A stretch of 64,000 nucleotides of DNA from Bradyrhizobium tropiciagri (GCF_018130545.1 NZ_JAFCKF010000009.1:343174-407173); one strand, 5' to 3'; shown: positions 33,553-41,727, numbered from the stretch's first letter. Made by a program: numbers and translations. Notes: generated by a model not told the origin, from the sequence alone.

Positions 33553-34559
33553 ACAGGCAGGCCGCTGGCTGGATCGTTGCGCTGCTTGCGCTGGTCGCGC
33601 TGCCGTTCGTGCATCGCGATCCCTATCATCTGCACGTGCTGGTGCTGATCCTGATCTGGTCGTTCGCCTACACCTCGTGGTCGATCATGGGCCGTTTCGG
33701 CCTGGTCTCGCTCGGCCATGGCGGCTTCATGGGCATCGGTGCCTATGTCACCGCGTTGCTCTGGAACCACCTCGGCGTCTCGCCCTGGATCGGCATCCCC
33801 CTGAGCATGGCGACCGCGGGTGTGCTCGCGCTGATCGTGGCCTATCCCTGCTTCCGCTTCCGTATCACCGGGCATTATTTCGTGCTGGTGACCTTGGCTC
33901 TGTCCGGCATCGTGCTGCAGGTCATCACCGCGACCCGCGACTATACCGGCGGCTCGCTCGGCTACACGCCGCAGCGCGCGCCGAGCGGCAAGGGGCTGTT
34001 CGCGCTGCAATTCGACGACAAGACCACCTGGTACCTGATCGCGCTTGTGGTCTGGGCCGCAGGGTTGGTGATCTGGCGCGCGATCGACCGCAGCATGATC
34101 CGCCACGCCATGGAGGCGATCTCGGAGGACGAGGACGCTGCGGCCGCGGCCGGCGTCAACGTCACCGCCGAGAAGCTCAAGATCACCCTGATCAGCGCAC
34201 TGATGACCGCGCTGGCCGGCGCGCTGTACTGCCAGTACCAGATGTTCATCTCGCCCGACACGGTGAGCGGCATCGCGGTGTCGCTCCAGATGGTATTTGC
34301 GGCGATCGTCGGCGGCGTCTATGTCGCGCTGGGGCCGACAGTCGGTGCCGTCATCACCATCGTACTGGCCGAGGTGCTGCGGATCTCGTTCGGCACCAAG
34401 GCGGTCGGCTGGGACAATCTGGTCTATGGCGTGCTGCTGGTGCTGTTCATCATCTTCCTGCCCAAGGGCATTCTTGGTAGCGTGATCGACCGGATCAAAT
34501 CGCCACGCAAGCCGTCGAGAGGCCATGAGCAACAAACCGTCCCCATCGCTCGCCGATGA
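33549..34559 (+). CDS. Liv-type ABC transporter permease (LivM-like)
   Basis: 336 residues with eight to ten helices and LivM hallmarks: GRFGLVSLGHGGFMGIGAYV, YFVLVTLALSGIVLQ, the coupling loop MIRHAMEAISEDEDAAAAAGVN, and VFAAIVGGVYVALGPTVG. GTG 33549 overlaps the LivH stop. Its 3' end overlaps the PPK2 gene by 35 bases in another frame, an unusually long overlap for this operon. It completes the importer begun at 29851. Confidence 0.9.
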   Translation: MNRQAAGWIVALLALVALPFVHRDPYHLHVLVLILIWSFAYTSWSIMGRFGLVSLGHGGFMGIGAYVTALLWNHLGVSPWIGIPLSMATAGVLALIVAYPCFRFRITGHYFVLVTLALSGIVLQVITATRDYTGGSLGYTPQRAPSGKGLFALQFDDKTTWYLIALVVWAAGLVIWRAIDRSMIRHAMEAISEDEDAAAAAGVNVTAEKLKITLISALMTALAGALYCQYQMFISPDTVSGIAVSLQMVFAAIVGGVYVALGPTVGAVITIVLAEVLRISFGTKAVGWDNLVYGVLLVLFIIFLPKGILGSVIDRIKSPRKPSRGHEQQTVPIARR

Positions 34560-35466
34560 ACTGAAGCCCTACGTCGCGCCGTTCCGCTTCGACGGATCGG
34601 GTGAATTTCACCTGAGGTCATATCCGACCGCCGAGAAGGGCGGCATCGACAAGGACGCCGGCAGCAAGATCATCGAGGCCAACCGCAAGCGGCTCAGCGA
34701 CTTCCAGGAGAAGCTCTACGCCCAGGACCGCTGGTCGCTGCTGCTGATCTTCCAGGGCATGGACGCAGCCGGCAAGGACTCGGCGATCAAGAGCGTGTTC
34801 GAGGGCGTCAACCCGCAGGGCTGCGAGGTCTCCTCGTTCAAGCAGCCCTCGAGCCGGGAACTCGACCACGACTATATGTGGCGCGCCATGATCGCGCTGC
34901 CGGAGCGCGGCCGCATCGGCATCTTCAACCGCTCCTATTACGAGGAATGCCTGGTGGTACGCGTACACGAGGGCGTGCTCGCCAAGCAGAAGATCCCGAA
35001 GAAGCTCGTGACCAAGAATATCTGGCGCGAGCGCTTCGAGGACATCTCAGCGATCGAGCGCTATCTGTCGCGCAACGGCACCATGATCCTGAAATTCTTC
35101 CTGCACGTCTCCAAGGACGAGCAGCGCCAGCGCTTTCTCGACCGGCTCGAGGAGCCGGCGAAGAACTGGAAGTTCTCCATGGCCGACATTTCCGAGCGGC
35201 AGCTGTGGGCCAAATACCAGGCCGCCTATCAGGACATGATCCACCACACCGCGGCCAAGGACGCGCCCTGGCACATCGTGCCGGCCGATCACAAATGGTT
35301 CGCCCGCGTTGTGATCGGCTCGACCATCGTCAATGCACTCGACAAGCTCGACCTGAAATTCCCCGAAGTCGACAAAGCCGAGTTGAGCGAATTCAAGCGC
35401 ATTCGCGATGCACTGGAAGCGGAAGGCAAGGGCGCGGCGGCGAAGAAGGCGCCGGCGAAGAAGTAA
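34525..35466 (+). CDS. ppk2: Polyphosphate kinase 2 family protein
   Basis: 313 residues of the single-domain PPK2 fold: Walker A GMDAAGKDSAIK (about residues 77-88), PSSRELDHDYMWR, the lid motif IFNRSYYEECLVVRV with catalytic Arg/Asp-type residues, and FLHVSKDEQRQRF. PPK2 uses polyphosphate to phosphorylate nucleotides (or the reverse). The C-terminal AAAKKAPAKK tail is basic and probably disordered. It starts inside livM (35-base overlap), so it may be translated by coupling to the transporter operon, although the functions seem unrelated. Confidence 0.9.
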   Translation: MSNKPSPSLADELKPYVAPFRFDGSGEFHLRSYPTAEKGGIDKDAGSKIIEANRKRLSDFQEKLYAQDRWSLLLIFQGMDAAGKDSAIKSVFEGVNPQGCEVSSFKQPSSRELDHDYMWRAMIALPERGRIGIFNRSYYEECLVVRVHEGVLAKQKIPKKLVTKNIWRERFEDISAIERYLSRNGTMILKFFLHVSKDEQRQRFLDRLEEPAKNWKFSMADISERQLWAKYQAAYQDMIHHTAAKDAPWHIVPADHKWFARVVIGSTIVNALDKLDLKFPEVDKAELSEFKRIRDALEAEGKGAAAKKAPAKK

Positions 35467-35536
35467 GCCGCAAAAGGGTAGTTGCCCGCTTTTCTCGCGC
35501 GCTGCCAATTCCGTCAGGTGAGTACGCTCGTTAGGC

Positions 35537-35561
35537 TCCCTCCCCCGCAAGGGGGGAGGGA
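35537..35561. repeat. GC-rich hairpin downstream of ppk2
   Basis: TCCCTCCCCC-GCAA-G-GGGGGAGGGA: a 10-bp stem with a short GCAA-type loop, 70 bases past the ppk2 stop and before the convergent gene at 35619. No T-run follows, so it is probably a small dispersed repeat; a related imperfect motif (TTCCCTCCCC...GGGGA) occurs near 38070-38090. Confidence 0.5.
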
Positions 35562-35618
35562 ACCCTGTGGCCGGTGCGTCCCTTACTCGCGCGCGGCCTG
35601 CCGTTCGTGTCGTGGTAG

Positions 35619-37817
35619 CTACTTGCGCGACGGCATCCAGGCCGACAGCAGATAGAAGCCGATCGCGACGAGCAGGAGATAGCGGAAGCCGAGCAAAGTC
35701 GAACACGACTCGGCGAGGCCGCCGATCACCGATCCGGCGATGTTGGACCCGAACGCCTGGTCGGGATTGGCTTCGTCGCGGAAGGTGCGGGCGAAGATCA
35801 CACCGGCGAAGAACATCGGGCCGAGCGCCAGCGCGCACGGGATGACGTAGCGCCAGACGATGCCGCCGCTGAGGAACGTGTCGAGCGGCACCAGCACCGA
35901 GACTGCCAGCAGCAGCAACAGCCCGGCATAATGCCGCGCCAGTCGTGTCGACGGCACCTTGATCACATAGAGATTGGCCGCGAGGATCAACAGCAGCGCG
36001 GTGAAGAACACCGCAGAGTTCACCAGCCAGGTGCTGCCGAACAGCAGCGCCATCTGCACCACCGCCTTGGTTTCCAGCAGCATGAACGCGGCGCCGAGGA
36101 AGAACATCCGGCTGTTGGGCCGCCAGGCGCCCTTCGGCTTGAACAAATAGACGAGGCCAAGCCCGAGCACGCCGAGCAGGATCATCGAGCGAACGGTCAG
36201 GTCGGGGATCAGCCGTCCGCTGACATAGAGGAACGGCCAGTCGTCGCTGGTCGATTGCTTGGCGCCTTCATTGTCGACCACGAGCTTTGCCGGCGCCAGC
36301 GGCACCCAGTCGCCGCGCGCGGATGGTGCCTTGTCTTGCGGCTTGTCGAAGCCGTCGATTGCCAGGTTCTCCGGCGGCACGCTGTTCAGCCAGAACTTGC
36401 CGTGGTCGCGGAATGCGGTGGAGATGCGCGGATTGCAGCCCGCGATGATGGTCGTGAAGCCGACCGTCTCCGACGAGGTCAGCGTCTCCTTGTAGGGCAG
36501 CGGCAGCACTAGCGGATCGCAGCCGAACACCTGCTTGGCCATCTCGGCCACGCGCTGCACGATCCAGCCCTGCCGGTAGTAATTATACATCACGAAGATG
36601 CCGTCCTGCTTCAGCACGCGGCGGACGTCCTGGAACGCCTGCTCGGTGAACAGATAGCTTTCCAGGCGGATGTTGGCGTAGCCGCTGTGCAGGATCAGCG
36701 AGTCGACCAGCGCGTAGATCACCAGATCGTATTTGCGGTCGGTGGTGCGCAGGAAGTGCCGGCCGTCATCGAGATGCGGCACCACCCGCGGGTCCTGATA
36801 GGGCTTGTCGGGGTGACGGTTGATGCCGATGTTCTGGATCACGGGATCGATCTCGACCGCATCGATGCGCTCGACACCGAAGCGCAATGCGTGCGCCAGG
36901 TCGTTGCCGGAGCCGGCGCCGATCACCATGACGTCCTTGAACGGCGCGCCGCCGCTGTGCTTCTGCAGCAGATGGATCAGCGAATAGGAGGAGCCACGTT
37001 CGGCGAACGGCATCATTGCCTGATGGCCGATATTGTTGACGGTGATTTCGTCGTTCGATTTGTTCAGGTCGACCGCGTAGTACGGCGACCAGCGGAATTC
37101 ATGGACGTCGGAATTGTCGACGCCAGTGTAAAGCCCGGTAAAGGCCAGCACGATGACGAGCGTCGCGAGACGCATGATCGACAGGCCCTTGTCCTGATAG
37201 AGCAGGTAGGCGATCCCGCCGAAGCTGACCAGGAACCAGACCGCCGGCGGCGCCTGCGCGAACGATAGCAGCGAGAATCCGACGATGCCGGCGAGGCTGC
37301 CGCCGATGTTCAGGGAGTAGCCGGCAACGCGGTTGGGGTAGGCGTCGAAGGCGCGGCCGAGCGTCTGGCCGAGGCCGACGAACATCAACGCGATCAGCAC
37401 GAAGAACAGCCCGGCGATCGCCTCGATCGGCACGACGAATTGGGCGAGATCGGGGTTTCGAACCTCGGTGCCGAAGAACACCTCCTGCGGCGAAGCCTGG
37501 TGGCCGACATCGACCGCGAGCCCGCCCCAGTTGGAATACGCCGCCATGATCAAGAAGACCGCGGCAAATGTCAGCAGCACGAGGCCCGGAAACAGCGCAA
37601 GCCAGTTGGTGCTGCGACGTGCGGCAAGGCAGCCGCAGGACATGCCGAGAAAGGACGCGAGCAGAACGACGTTGGTGAAGAACTGAAGGAAGACGACCTT
37701 GGCCGAGAACCAGCGGATGCAGGCCAGTTCGAGGAACAGGATCAGGAATCCGACGAGGAAGAGATTGAGGCCGACTTGTCGCTGATTGAGCCCTTCGGCC
37801 ATTTTCGTCGCGGGCAT
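35619..37817 (-). CDS. Spermidine-synthase-like domain embedded in a large membrane protein
   Basis: About 732 residues. Roughly seven N-terminal membrane helices (to about residue 230) are followed by a soluble SAM-dependent methyltransferase / spermidine-synthase-like domain (VMVIGAGSGNDLAHAL, AVEIDPVIQNIG, LDDGRHFLRTTDRKYDLVIY, about 290-500), then another six or so helices to the end. The aminopropyltransferase Asp motif is not evident (YALVDSLI follows YDLVI), so polyamine synthesis is doubtful. I chose ATG 37817; the ATG at 37826 has AAGGAG only 2 bases before it, while 37817 is 11 bases from that site. Function unknown. Confidence 0.78.
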   Translation of the reverse strand: MPATKMAEGLNQRQVGLNLFLVGFLILFLELACIRWFSAKVVFLQFFTNVVLLASFLGMSCGCLAARRSTNWLALFPGLVLLTFAAVFLIMAAYSNWGGLAVDVGHQASPQEVFFGTEVRNPDLAQFVVPIEAIAGLFFVLIALMFVGLGQTLGRAFDAYPNRVAGYSLNIGGSLAGIVGFSLLSFAQAPPAVWFLVSFGGIAYLLYQDKGLSIMRLATLVIVLAFTGLYTGVDNSDVHEFRWSPYYAVDLNKSNDEITVNNIGHQAMMPFAERGSSYSLIHLLQKHSGGAPFKDVMVIGAGSGNDLAHALRFGVERIDAVEIDPVIQNIGINRHPDKPYQDPRVVPHLDDGRHFLRTTDRKYDLVIYALVDSLILHSGYANIRLESYLFTEQAFQDVRRVLKQDGIFVMYNYYRQGWIVQRVAEMAKQVFGCDPLVLPLPYKETLTSSETVGFTTIIAGCNPRISTAFRDHGKFWLNSVPPENLAIDGFDKPQDKAPSARGDWVPLAPAKLVVDNEGAKQSTSDDWPFLYVSGRLIPDLTVRSMILLGVLGLGLVYLFKPKGAWRPNSRMFFLGAAFMLLETKAVVQMALLFGSTWLVNSAVFFTALLLILAANLYVIKVPSTRLARHYAGLLLLLAVSVLVPLDTFLSGGIVWRYVIPCALALGPMFFAGVIFARTFRDEANPDQAFGSNIAGSVIGGLAESCSTLLGFRYLLLVAIGFYLLSAWMPSRK

Positions 37818-37826
37818 GATCCCCAT

Positions 37827-38159
37827 ATCTCCTTAACCATCATCGCTGAAGCGACGGCAGACTAGATTCAACGTGTTGAGCAAAGATTGATTTACCCAGG
37901 CGCACGCGCCTTGGTTGTCGGCGGCGACGACGCGAATGGCGCCATGGTGTATGATAGGTTTAGCTCGCGAGAGGCTCACGCCGAGGCTTGCCCGGAGCAT
38001 TCATGCGTCCATGCGAAGAGCGACGGGGATGACGAGGGCAGGGCATACGAGGGACGCACCCCTTCGGTTCCCTCCCCACAAGGGGAACGGAAACTCTTCC
38101 GTTCTCGCGCGATTGTGGGCAGAGAGGGGTGCCAGAGTATTGCTGTCAGATTGCGATCG
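37827..38159. other. Intergenic region without a recognised gene
   Basis: Of these 333 bases, the first few belong to the ribosome site of the minus-strand gene. The rest contains a degenerate CCCTCCCCACAAGGGGAA hairpin-like motif near 38070-38090 that resembles the repeat at 35537. An open frame of 243 codons runs through here on the plus strand but it is the shadow of the NTF2-like gene and has no family features. Nothing else seen. Confidence 0.5.
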
Positions 38160-38585
38160 TCACGCCGCAGCTTCGCCGAACACCATCTGCCAGCCCTTGC
38201 GCGTGTCCATGTATTCCCGCACCTGCTTGATGCGGCCGTCCTCGACCACGAATACGAAGCAATAGTCGTTGTCGTAAGCGCGGCCGCCCGGCAGCGTCGC
38301 GCGCATGCGCTCCTCGACGATCACGTTGTTGCCGTCGGCGTGAACCGCGCGGAATGCGATGTCGATCTCGGAGAACAGGCGGTGCATCTCGGTCGAGATA
38401 AAGTGGGCAATCGCATCCGCGCCGACCATGTGATCGGTGTGATCGAGCGCGACCGCGGTGGCGTTGCGCGCCGGTGCGATCCATTCGGCATCCGGCGCGA
38501 ACAATGCGGCGATCTGACTGGCGTCGCGGGTCCTGAAAGTCTGCCAGGCATTGAGGACAATTTCCTTTGCGGTGGGGCTGGGCAT
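38160..38585 (-). CDS. NTF2-like / SnoaL-like domain protein
   Basis: 141 residues with the NTF2-like alpha+beta cone pattern: helix EIVLNAWQTFRTRDASQIAALF, ADAEWIAPARN-type strand, DHMVGADAIAHFI, then strands VHADGNNVIVEERMRATL, YCFVFVVEDGRIKQVREYMD. The C-terminal KGWQMVFG is typical of ketosteroid-isomerase-like small proteins. It is solitary; the fold supports many functions, from isomerase to ligand binding, so no substrate is offered. Confidence 0.85.
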   Translation of the reverse strand: MPSPTAKEIVLNAWQTFRTRDASQIAALFAPDAEWIAPARNATAVALDHTDHMVGADAIAHFISTEMHRLFSEIDIAFRAVHADGNNVIVEERMRATLPGGRAYDNDYCFVFVVEDGRIKQVREYMDTRKGWQMVFGEAAA

Positions 38586-38723
38586 TGCGATGTCTCTAGG
38601 GGATGGATGCGGGGTTGATCGATCGGTTCGATCTAGGTCAGTGCGGTACCGCGTGCTGGCCGGAATCGGACCTCATCACCGCCGGCCACTTTTCCTGATC
38701 GTATGATGCGCTAGTGTCCGGCC

Positions 38724-39293
38724 ATGCTCAGCTTCGAGGTCTGCAACGCCGCACGGCTGCGGCGCGACGCGCGCTATGACGGCCGCTTCTTCACCGCGGT
38801 GAAGACGACGCGGATCTATTGCCGCCCGGTCTGTCCGGTGAAGCATCCATTGCCGCGCAACGTCACCTACTATCCGACCGCCGCCGCGGCCGAGGCGGCG
38901 GGCTATCGGCCCTGCCTGCGCTGCCGTCCCGAAACCGCGCCGTTCTGTCCGGCATGGAACGGCACCCGCTCCACGGTTGCGCGTGCGCTGAAGCTGATCG
39001 ACGGCGGCGCGCTCGAGCGCGGCTCAGTTGCAGCGCTGGCCGACCGGCTCGGCATCACGACGCGCCATCTGGCGCGGCTGTTCGAGCGCCATGTCGGCGC
39101 CAGCCCGCAGCAGGTCGCGACCACTCGCCGCGTCCAGCGCGCCAAGCGCCTGATCGACACCACCGATGACGCGATGACCGAGATCGCCTTCCGCGCCGGT
39201 TTCGGCAGCGTCCGCCGCTTCAATGCCGCCTTCGCCACCCTCTACGGCCGCTCGCCGTCCAGCTTGCGCGCGTCTTCGCGCGGACGGAGGTGA
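38724..39293 (+). CDS. Ada-type methylphosphotriester sensor with AraC DNA-binding domain
   Basis: 189 residues. The Ada N-terminal zinc domain is complete: RIYCRPVCPVK (two Cys, the first being the methyl acceptor in Ada) and CLRCRPE (two more). An AraC-type HTH pair follows (VAALADRLGITTRHLARLFERHVGASP, ATDDAMTEIAFRAGFGSVRRFN). In many alphaproteobacteria this module is fused to an AlkA glycosylase; here it stops after the HTH and no alkA follows. It would sense methylated DNA phosphate and activate repair genes elsewhere. Confidence 0.9.
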   Translation: MLSFEVCNAARLRRDARYDGRFFTAVKTTRIYCRPVCPVKHPLPRNVTYYPTAAAAEAAGYRPCLRCRPETAPFCPAWNGTRSTVARALKLIDGGALERGSVAALADRLGITTRHLARLFERHVGASPQQVATTRRVQRAKRLIDTTDDAMTEIAFRAGFGSVRRFNAAFATLYGRSPSSLRASSRGRR

Positions 39294-39477
39294 GGGGCCG
39301 AACGGAGCGTTCTTGCGGGTGCCCGAGCCATGCTGCCGCATTAGGTCAACCCCGCTGACCATCTTTACCCATTGCGGCAGCTTGCCATAATCGTCTAGAA
39401 CGACCGCCTAAGCGCTTCCCGGCAACCAACCGTCAATGGTTTTGACCGAGGATTTTGGCGCTCAACAGGGTCTGGCA

Positions 39478-39594
39478 ATGCTGATTCGCGGCCAAATTGA
39501 TGGGATTTCGGGGGAGGTGGCCGAGGCTACCGCCACGATCCCGGCCGGAACGCCCACCCTGCTTATTGGCGGCCTGCTTCTTACCTGCCCCTGA
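39478..39594 (+). CDS. Leucine-rich leader peptide of leuA (candidate attenuator)
   Basis: 38 codons from ATG 39478 to TGA 39592-39594. The peptide starts MLIRGQIDGI and ends TLLIGGLLLTCP, with five Leu codons within eight (CTG CTT ... CTG CTT CTT, 39559-39582) just before the stop. AGGG lies about 7 bases upstream of the ATG. The stop falls inside the 5' arm of the hairpin 39588-39630. A Leu-codon cluster abutting a hairpin upstream of the first leucine-biosynthetic enzyme is the classic arrangement of translation-coupled attenuation; that it works here is inference. Confidence 0.7.
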   Translation: MLIRGQIDGISGEVAEATATIPAGTPTLLIGGLLLTCP

Positions 39595-39630
39595 GGGCCG
39601 GCTGGGCGTCTGCGCCTGGGCACTCAGGGG
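39588..39630 (+). promoter_or_regulatory. leuA leader hairpin
   Basis: CCCCTGAG (39588-39595) pairs perfectly with CTCAGGGG (39623-39630), and GGCG-TCTG-CGCC forms an inner stem. An alternative pairing of GAGGGCCGG (39593-39601) with CCGGACCC (about 39645-39652, one bulge) would exclude it. The stop of the leader peptide lies in the 5' arm, so ribosome position should decide which structure forms. No T-run terminator follows, so the mechanism (termination versus masking) is open. Confidence 0.55.
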
Positions 39631-39720
39631 TTTGTACGAGATCACCGGACCCTGATAATCGCCCAACCAATCGCTCAAAGCAGCAACTGACGGGCGCAAA
39701 AGCTCAAAGGAATTTCTGAC

Positions 39721-41283
39721 ATGGCCACCGCTGATAAGTCCGAGAAGGACCGCGTCATCATTTTCGACACCACCTTGCGCGACGGCGAGCAGTGCCCCGG
39801 CGCCACCATGACCTTCGAGGAGAAGCTCGAGGTCGCCGAGTTGCTGGATGATATGGGCGTCGACGTCATCGAGGCCGGCTTCCCGATCACCTCGGAAGGT
39901 GACTTCCAGGCGGTCAGCGAGATCGCCCGCCGCTCCAAGAACTCGGTGATCGCGGGCCTGTCCCGCGCCCATCCGGCCGACATCGACCGCTGCGCCGAAG
40001 CCGTGAAGTTCGCCCGCCGCGGCCGCGTCCACACCGTGATCGCGACCTCGCCGCTGCATATGCGGGTGAAGTTGAACAAGACCCCCGAGGAGGTCATCGA
40101 GACCTCGGTCGCGATGGTCGCCCGCGCCCGCAACCAGATCGACGACGTCGAATGGTCGGCCGAGGACGGCACCCGCAGCGAGATGGACTATCTGTGCCGG
40201 ATCGTCGAAGCCGTCATCAAGGCCGGCGCCACCACGGTGAACATCCCCGACACCGTCGGCTATACCGTGCCGGAGGAATACACCCACTTCATGCGGACCT
40301 TGATCGAGCGGGTGCCGAACTCCGACAAGGCGATCTTCTCGGTGCACTGCCACAACGACCTCGGCATGGCGGTCGCAAACTCGCTGGCCGGCATCGTCGG
40401 CGGCGCGCGGCAAGTCGAGTGCACCGTCAACGGCATCGGCGAGCGTGCCGGCAATGCCGCGCTGGAAGAGATCGTGATGGCGATCAATGTGCGGAACGAC
40501 AAGTTTCCGTACTGGAACAAGATCGACACCACGCAGCTGACCCGCGCCTCGAAGGTGGTCTCCGCCGCGACCTCGTTCCCGGTGCAATACAACAAGGCGA
40601 TCGTCGGCCGTAACGCCTTCGCCCATGAGAGCGGCATCCATCAGGACGGTGTGCTGAAGGACGCCTCGACCTACGAGATCATGCGGCCGGAGATGGTCGG
40701 CCTGAAGCAGTCCTCGCTGGTGCTCGGCAAGCATTCCGGCCGCCACGCCTTCATCCACAAGCTGGAGGAGATGGGCTACAAGCTCGGCGCCAACCAGCTG
40801 GAGGATGCCTTTACGCGAATGAAGGCGCTGGCCGACCGCAAGAAGGATATCTACGACGAGGACATCGAGGCGCTGGTCGACCAGGAGATGGCGGCCGCGC
40901 ACGACCGCATCAAGCTGACCTCGCTGACCGTGATCGCCGGCACCCATGGCCCGCAGCGCGCGACCATGAAGCTCGACGTCGACGGCCAGATCAAGATCGA
41001 GGAAGCCGAGGGCAACGGCCCGGTCGATGCCGTGTTCAACTGCATCAAGCGGCTTGTGCCGCACGAAGCCAAGCTGGAGCTGTATCAGGTCCACGCGGTG
41101 ACCGAAGGCACCGACGCGCAGGCCGAAGTCTCGGTGCGTCTCGCGCATGAGGGCCGCTCGATGACCGCGCGCGCCGCCGATCCGGACACCCTGGTCGCGT
41201 CCGCCAAGGCCTATCTCGGCGCCCTGAACAAGATCGTGATGAAGCGCCAGCGCGACGTCCCGGCCTCGAAGGTCGCGGGCTGA
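39721..41283 (+). CDS. leuA: 2-isopropylmalate synthase
   Basis: 520 residues of full length for LeuA. TIM-barrel motifs: IIFDTTLRDGEQCPGATMT near the start (metal-binding Asp), EAGFPITSEGDF, the double-His HCHNDLGMAVANSL, NGIGERAGNA, and the allosteric C-terminal regulatory domain with GTHGPQRATMKLDVDG. It condenses acetyl-CoA with 2-ketoisovalerate, the committed step of leucine synthesis, and is normally feedback-inhibited by leucine through the C-terminal domain. AAAGGA lies 9 bases before the ATG. A Leu-rich leader (39478-39594) precedes it and a strong terminator follows at 41311. Confidence 0.96.
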   Translation: MATADKSEKDRVIIFDTTLRDGEQCPGATMTFEEKLEVAELLDDMGVDVIEAGFPITSEGDFQAVSEIARRSKNSVIAGLSRAHPADIDRCAEAVKFARRGRVHTVIATSPLHMRVKLNKTPEEVIETSVAMVARARNQIDDVEWSAEDGTRSEMDYLCRIVEAVIKAGATTVNIPDTVGYTVPEEYTHFMRTLIERVPNSDKAIFSVHCHNDLGMAVANSLAGIVGGARQVECTVNGIGERAGNAALEEIVMAINVRNDKFPYWNKIDTTQLTRASKVVSAATSFPVQYNKAIVGRNAFAHESGIHQDGVLKDASTYEIMRPEMVGLKQSSLVLGKHSGRHAFIHKLEEMGYKLGANQLEDAFTRMKALADRKKDIYDEDIEALVDQEMAAAHDRIKLTSLTVIAGTHGPQRATMKLDVDGQIKIEEAEGNGPVDAVFNCIKRLVPHEAKLELYQVHAVTEGTDAQAEVSVRLAHEGRSMTARAADPDTLVASAKAYLGALNKIVMKRQRDVPASKVAG

Positions 41284-41310
41284 CGGTTCATTCGATCAAC
41301 GCATTCGGAG

Positions 41311-41336
41311 ACGCGGCGCCCCGGCGCCGCGTTTTT
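41311..41336 (+). terminator. Rho-independent terminator of leuA
   Basis: ACGCGGCGCC-CC-GGCGCCGCGT followed by TTTT, 28 bases after the leuA stop. A GC-rich 10-bp stem plus a T-run makes this a textbook intrinsic terminator. Confidence 0.85.
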
Positions 41337-41359
41337 CGTTTGGACACAGATTGCAGATC

Positions 41360-41443
41360 GTAGGGCGGGTTAGGCGCAGCCGTAACCCGCCGCCCGTTGC
41401 GCGGACCGAAGATGGCGGATTACGCTTCGCTAACCCGTCCTAC
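41360..41443. repeat. Dispersed GTAGGG...CCTAC palindromic repeat, copy C (inverted)
   Basis: On the minus strand it matches the right-hand two thirds of the copy at 25323-25444 (GTAACCCGCC, TCTTCGGTCC, GCGGGTTACGGCTGCGCC), but lacks the GCGGCCCGATGACAGGCTCC segment. It therefore is a shorter, inverted member of the same family, lying just past the leuA terminator. Confidence 0.75.
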
Positions 41444-41492
41444 ATTCCTGATTTTCGATGGTCTCAATTTGGAGCACTGAAACGAAGAGTGA

Positions 41493-41575
41493 TGGCACAA
41501 ACTGTAACCGGTGTTCTCCGGACGAGAACAGTTTTGCGTCTTCATAAAAAACCTTGATATCGGCAGTTTGTGCCA
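41493..41575. promoter_or_regulatory. Nested inverted repeats upstream of the LysR gene
   Basis: TGGCACAAACTG (41493-41504) pairs with CAGTTTGTGCCA (41564-41575), 12 bp perfect. Inside, TGTTCTC-CGGAC-GAGAACA (41512-41530) is a perfect 7-5-7 palindrome. No gene explains the block. It could be an operator pair with looping or a structured RNA; direction of transcription is unclear. Confidence 0.45.
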
Positions 41576-41696
41576 GCCGACTCAATCTCTTCCGACACCG
41601 CGTGTTAACGCTAAGCGCTGCGGATCATTTCACCTGACCAATCGCCGCTCGCTCGACCTGCGTTTCCACATCCTGGAATCGAAAGCGTCTTTCCGC

Positions 41697-41727
41697 CGGA
41701 TTGTTGGAATCCTATCCCAACAATCCG
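41697..41727. promoter_or_regulatory. Large palindrome upstream of the LysR gene
   Basis: CGGATTGTTGG-N9-CCAACAATCCG: perfect 11-bp arms, centred 96 bases before ATG 41808. The arms and spacing fit a dyad for a LysR-type dimer or an autoregulatory site, though the LysR T-N11-A core is not obvious. The nearby sequence between 41570 and 41808 is otherwise without a gene. Confidence 0.5.

Noticed and set aside
39433-41148. 571-codon open frame on the minus strand across leuA
   Set aside because: Antisense shadow of leuA produced by strong codon bias. The translation is Asp/Leu/Val-repetitive without family features, and the plus strand carries a complete leuA.
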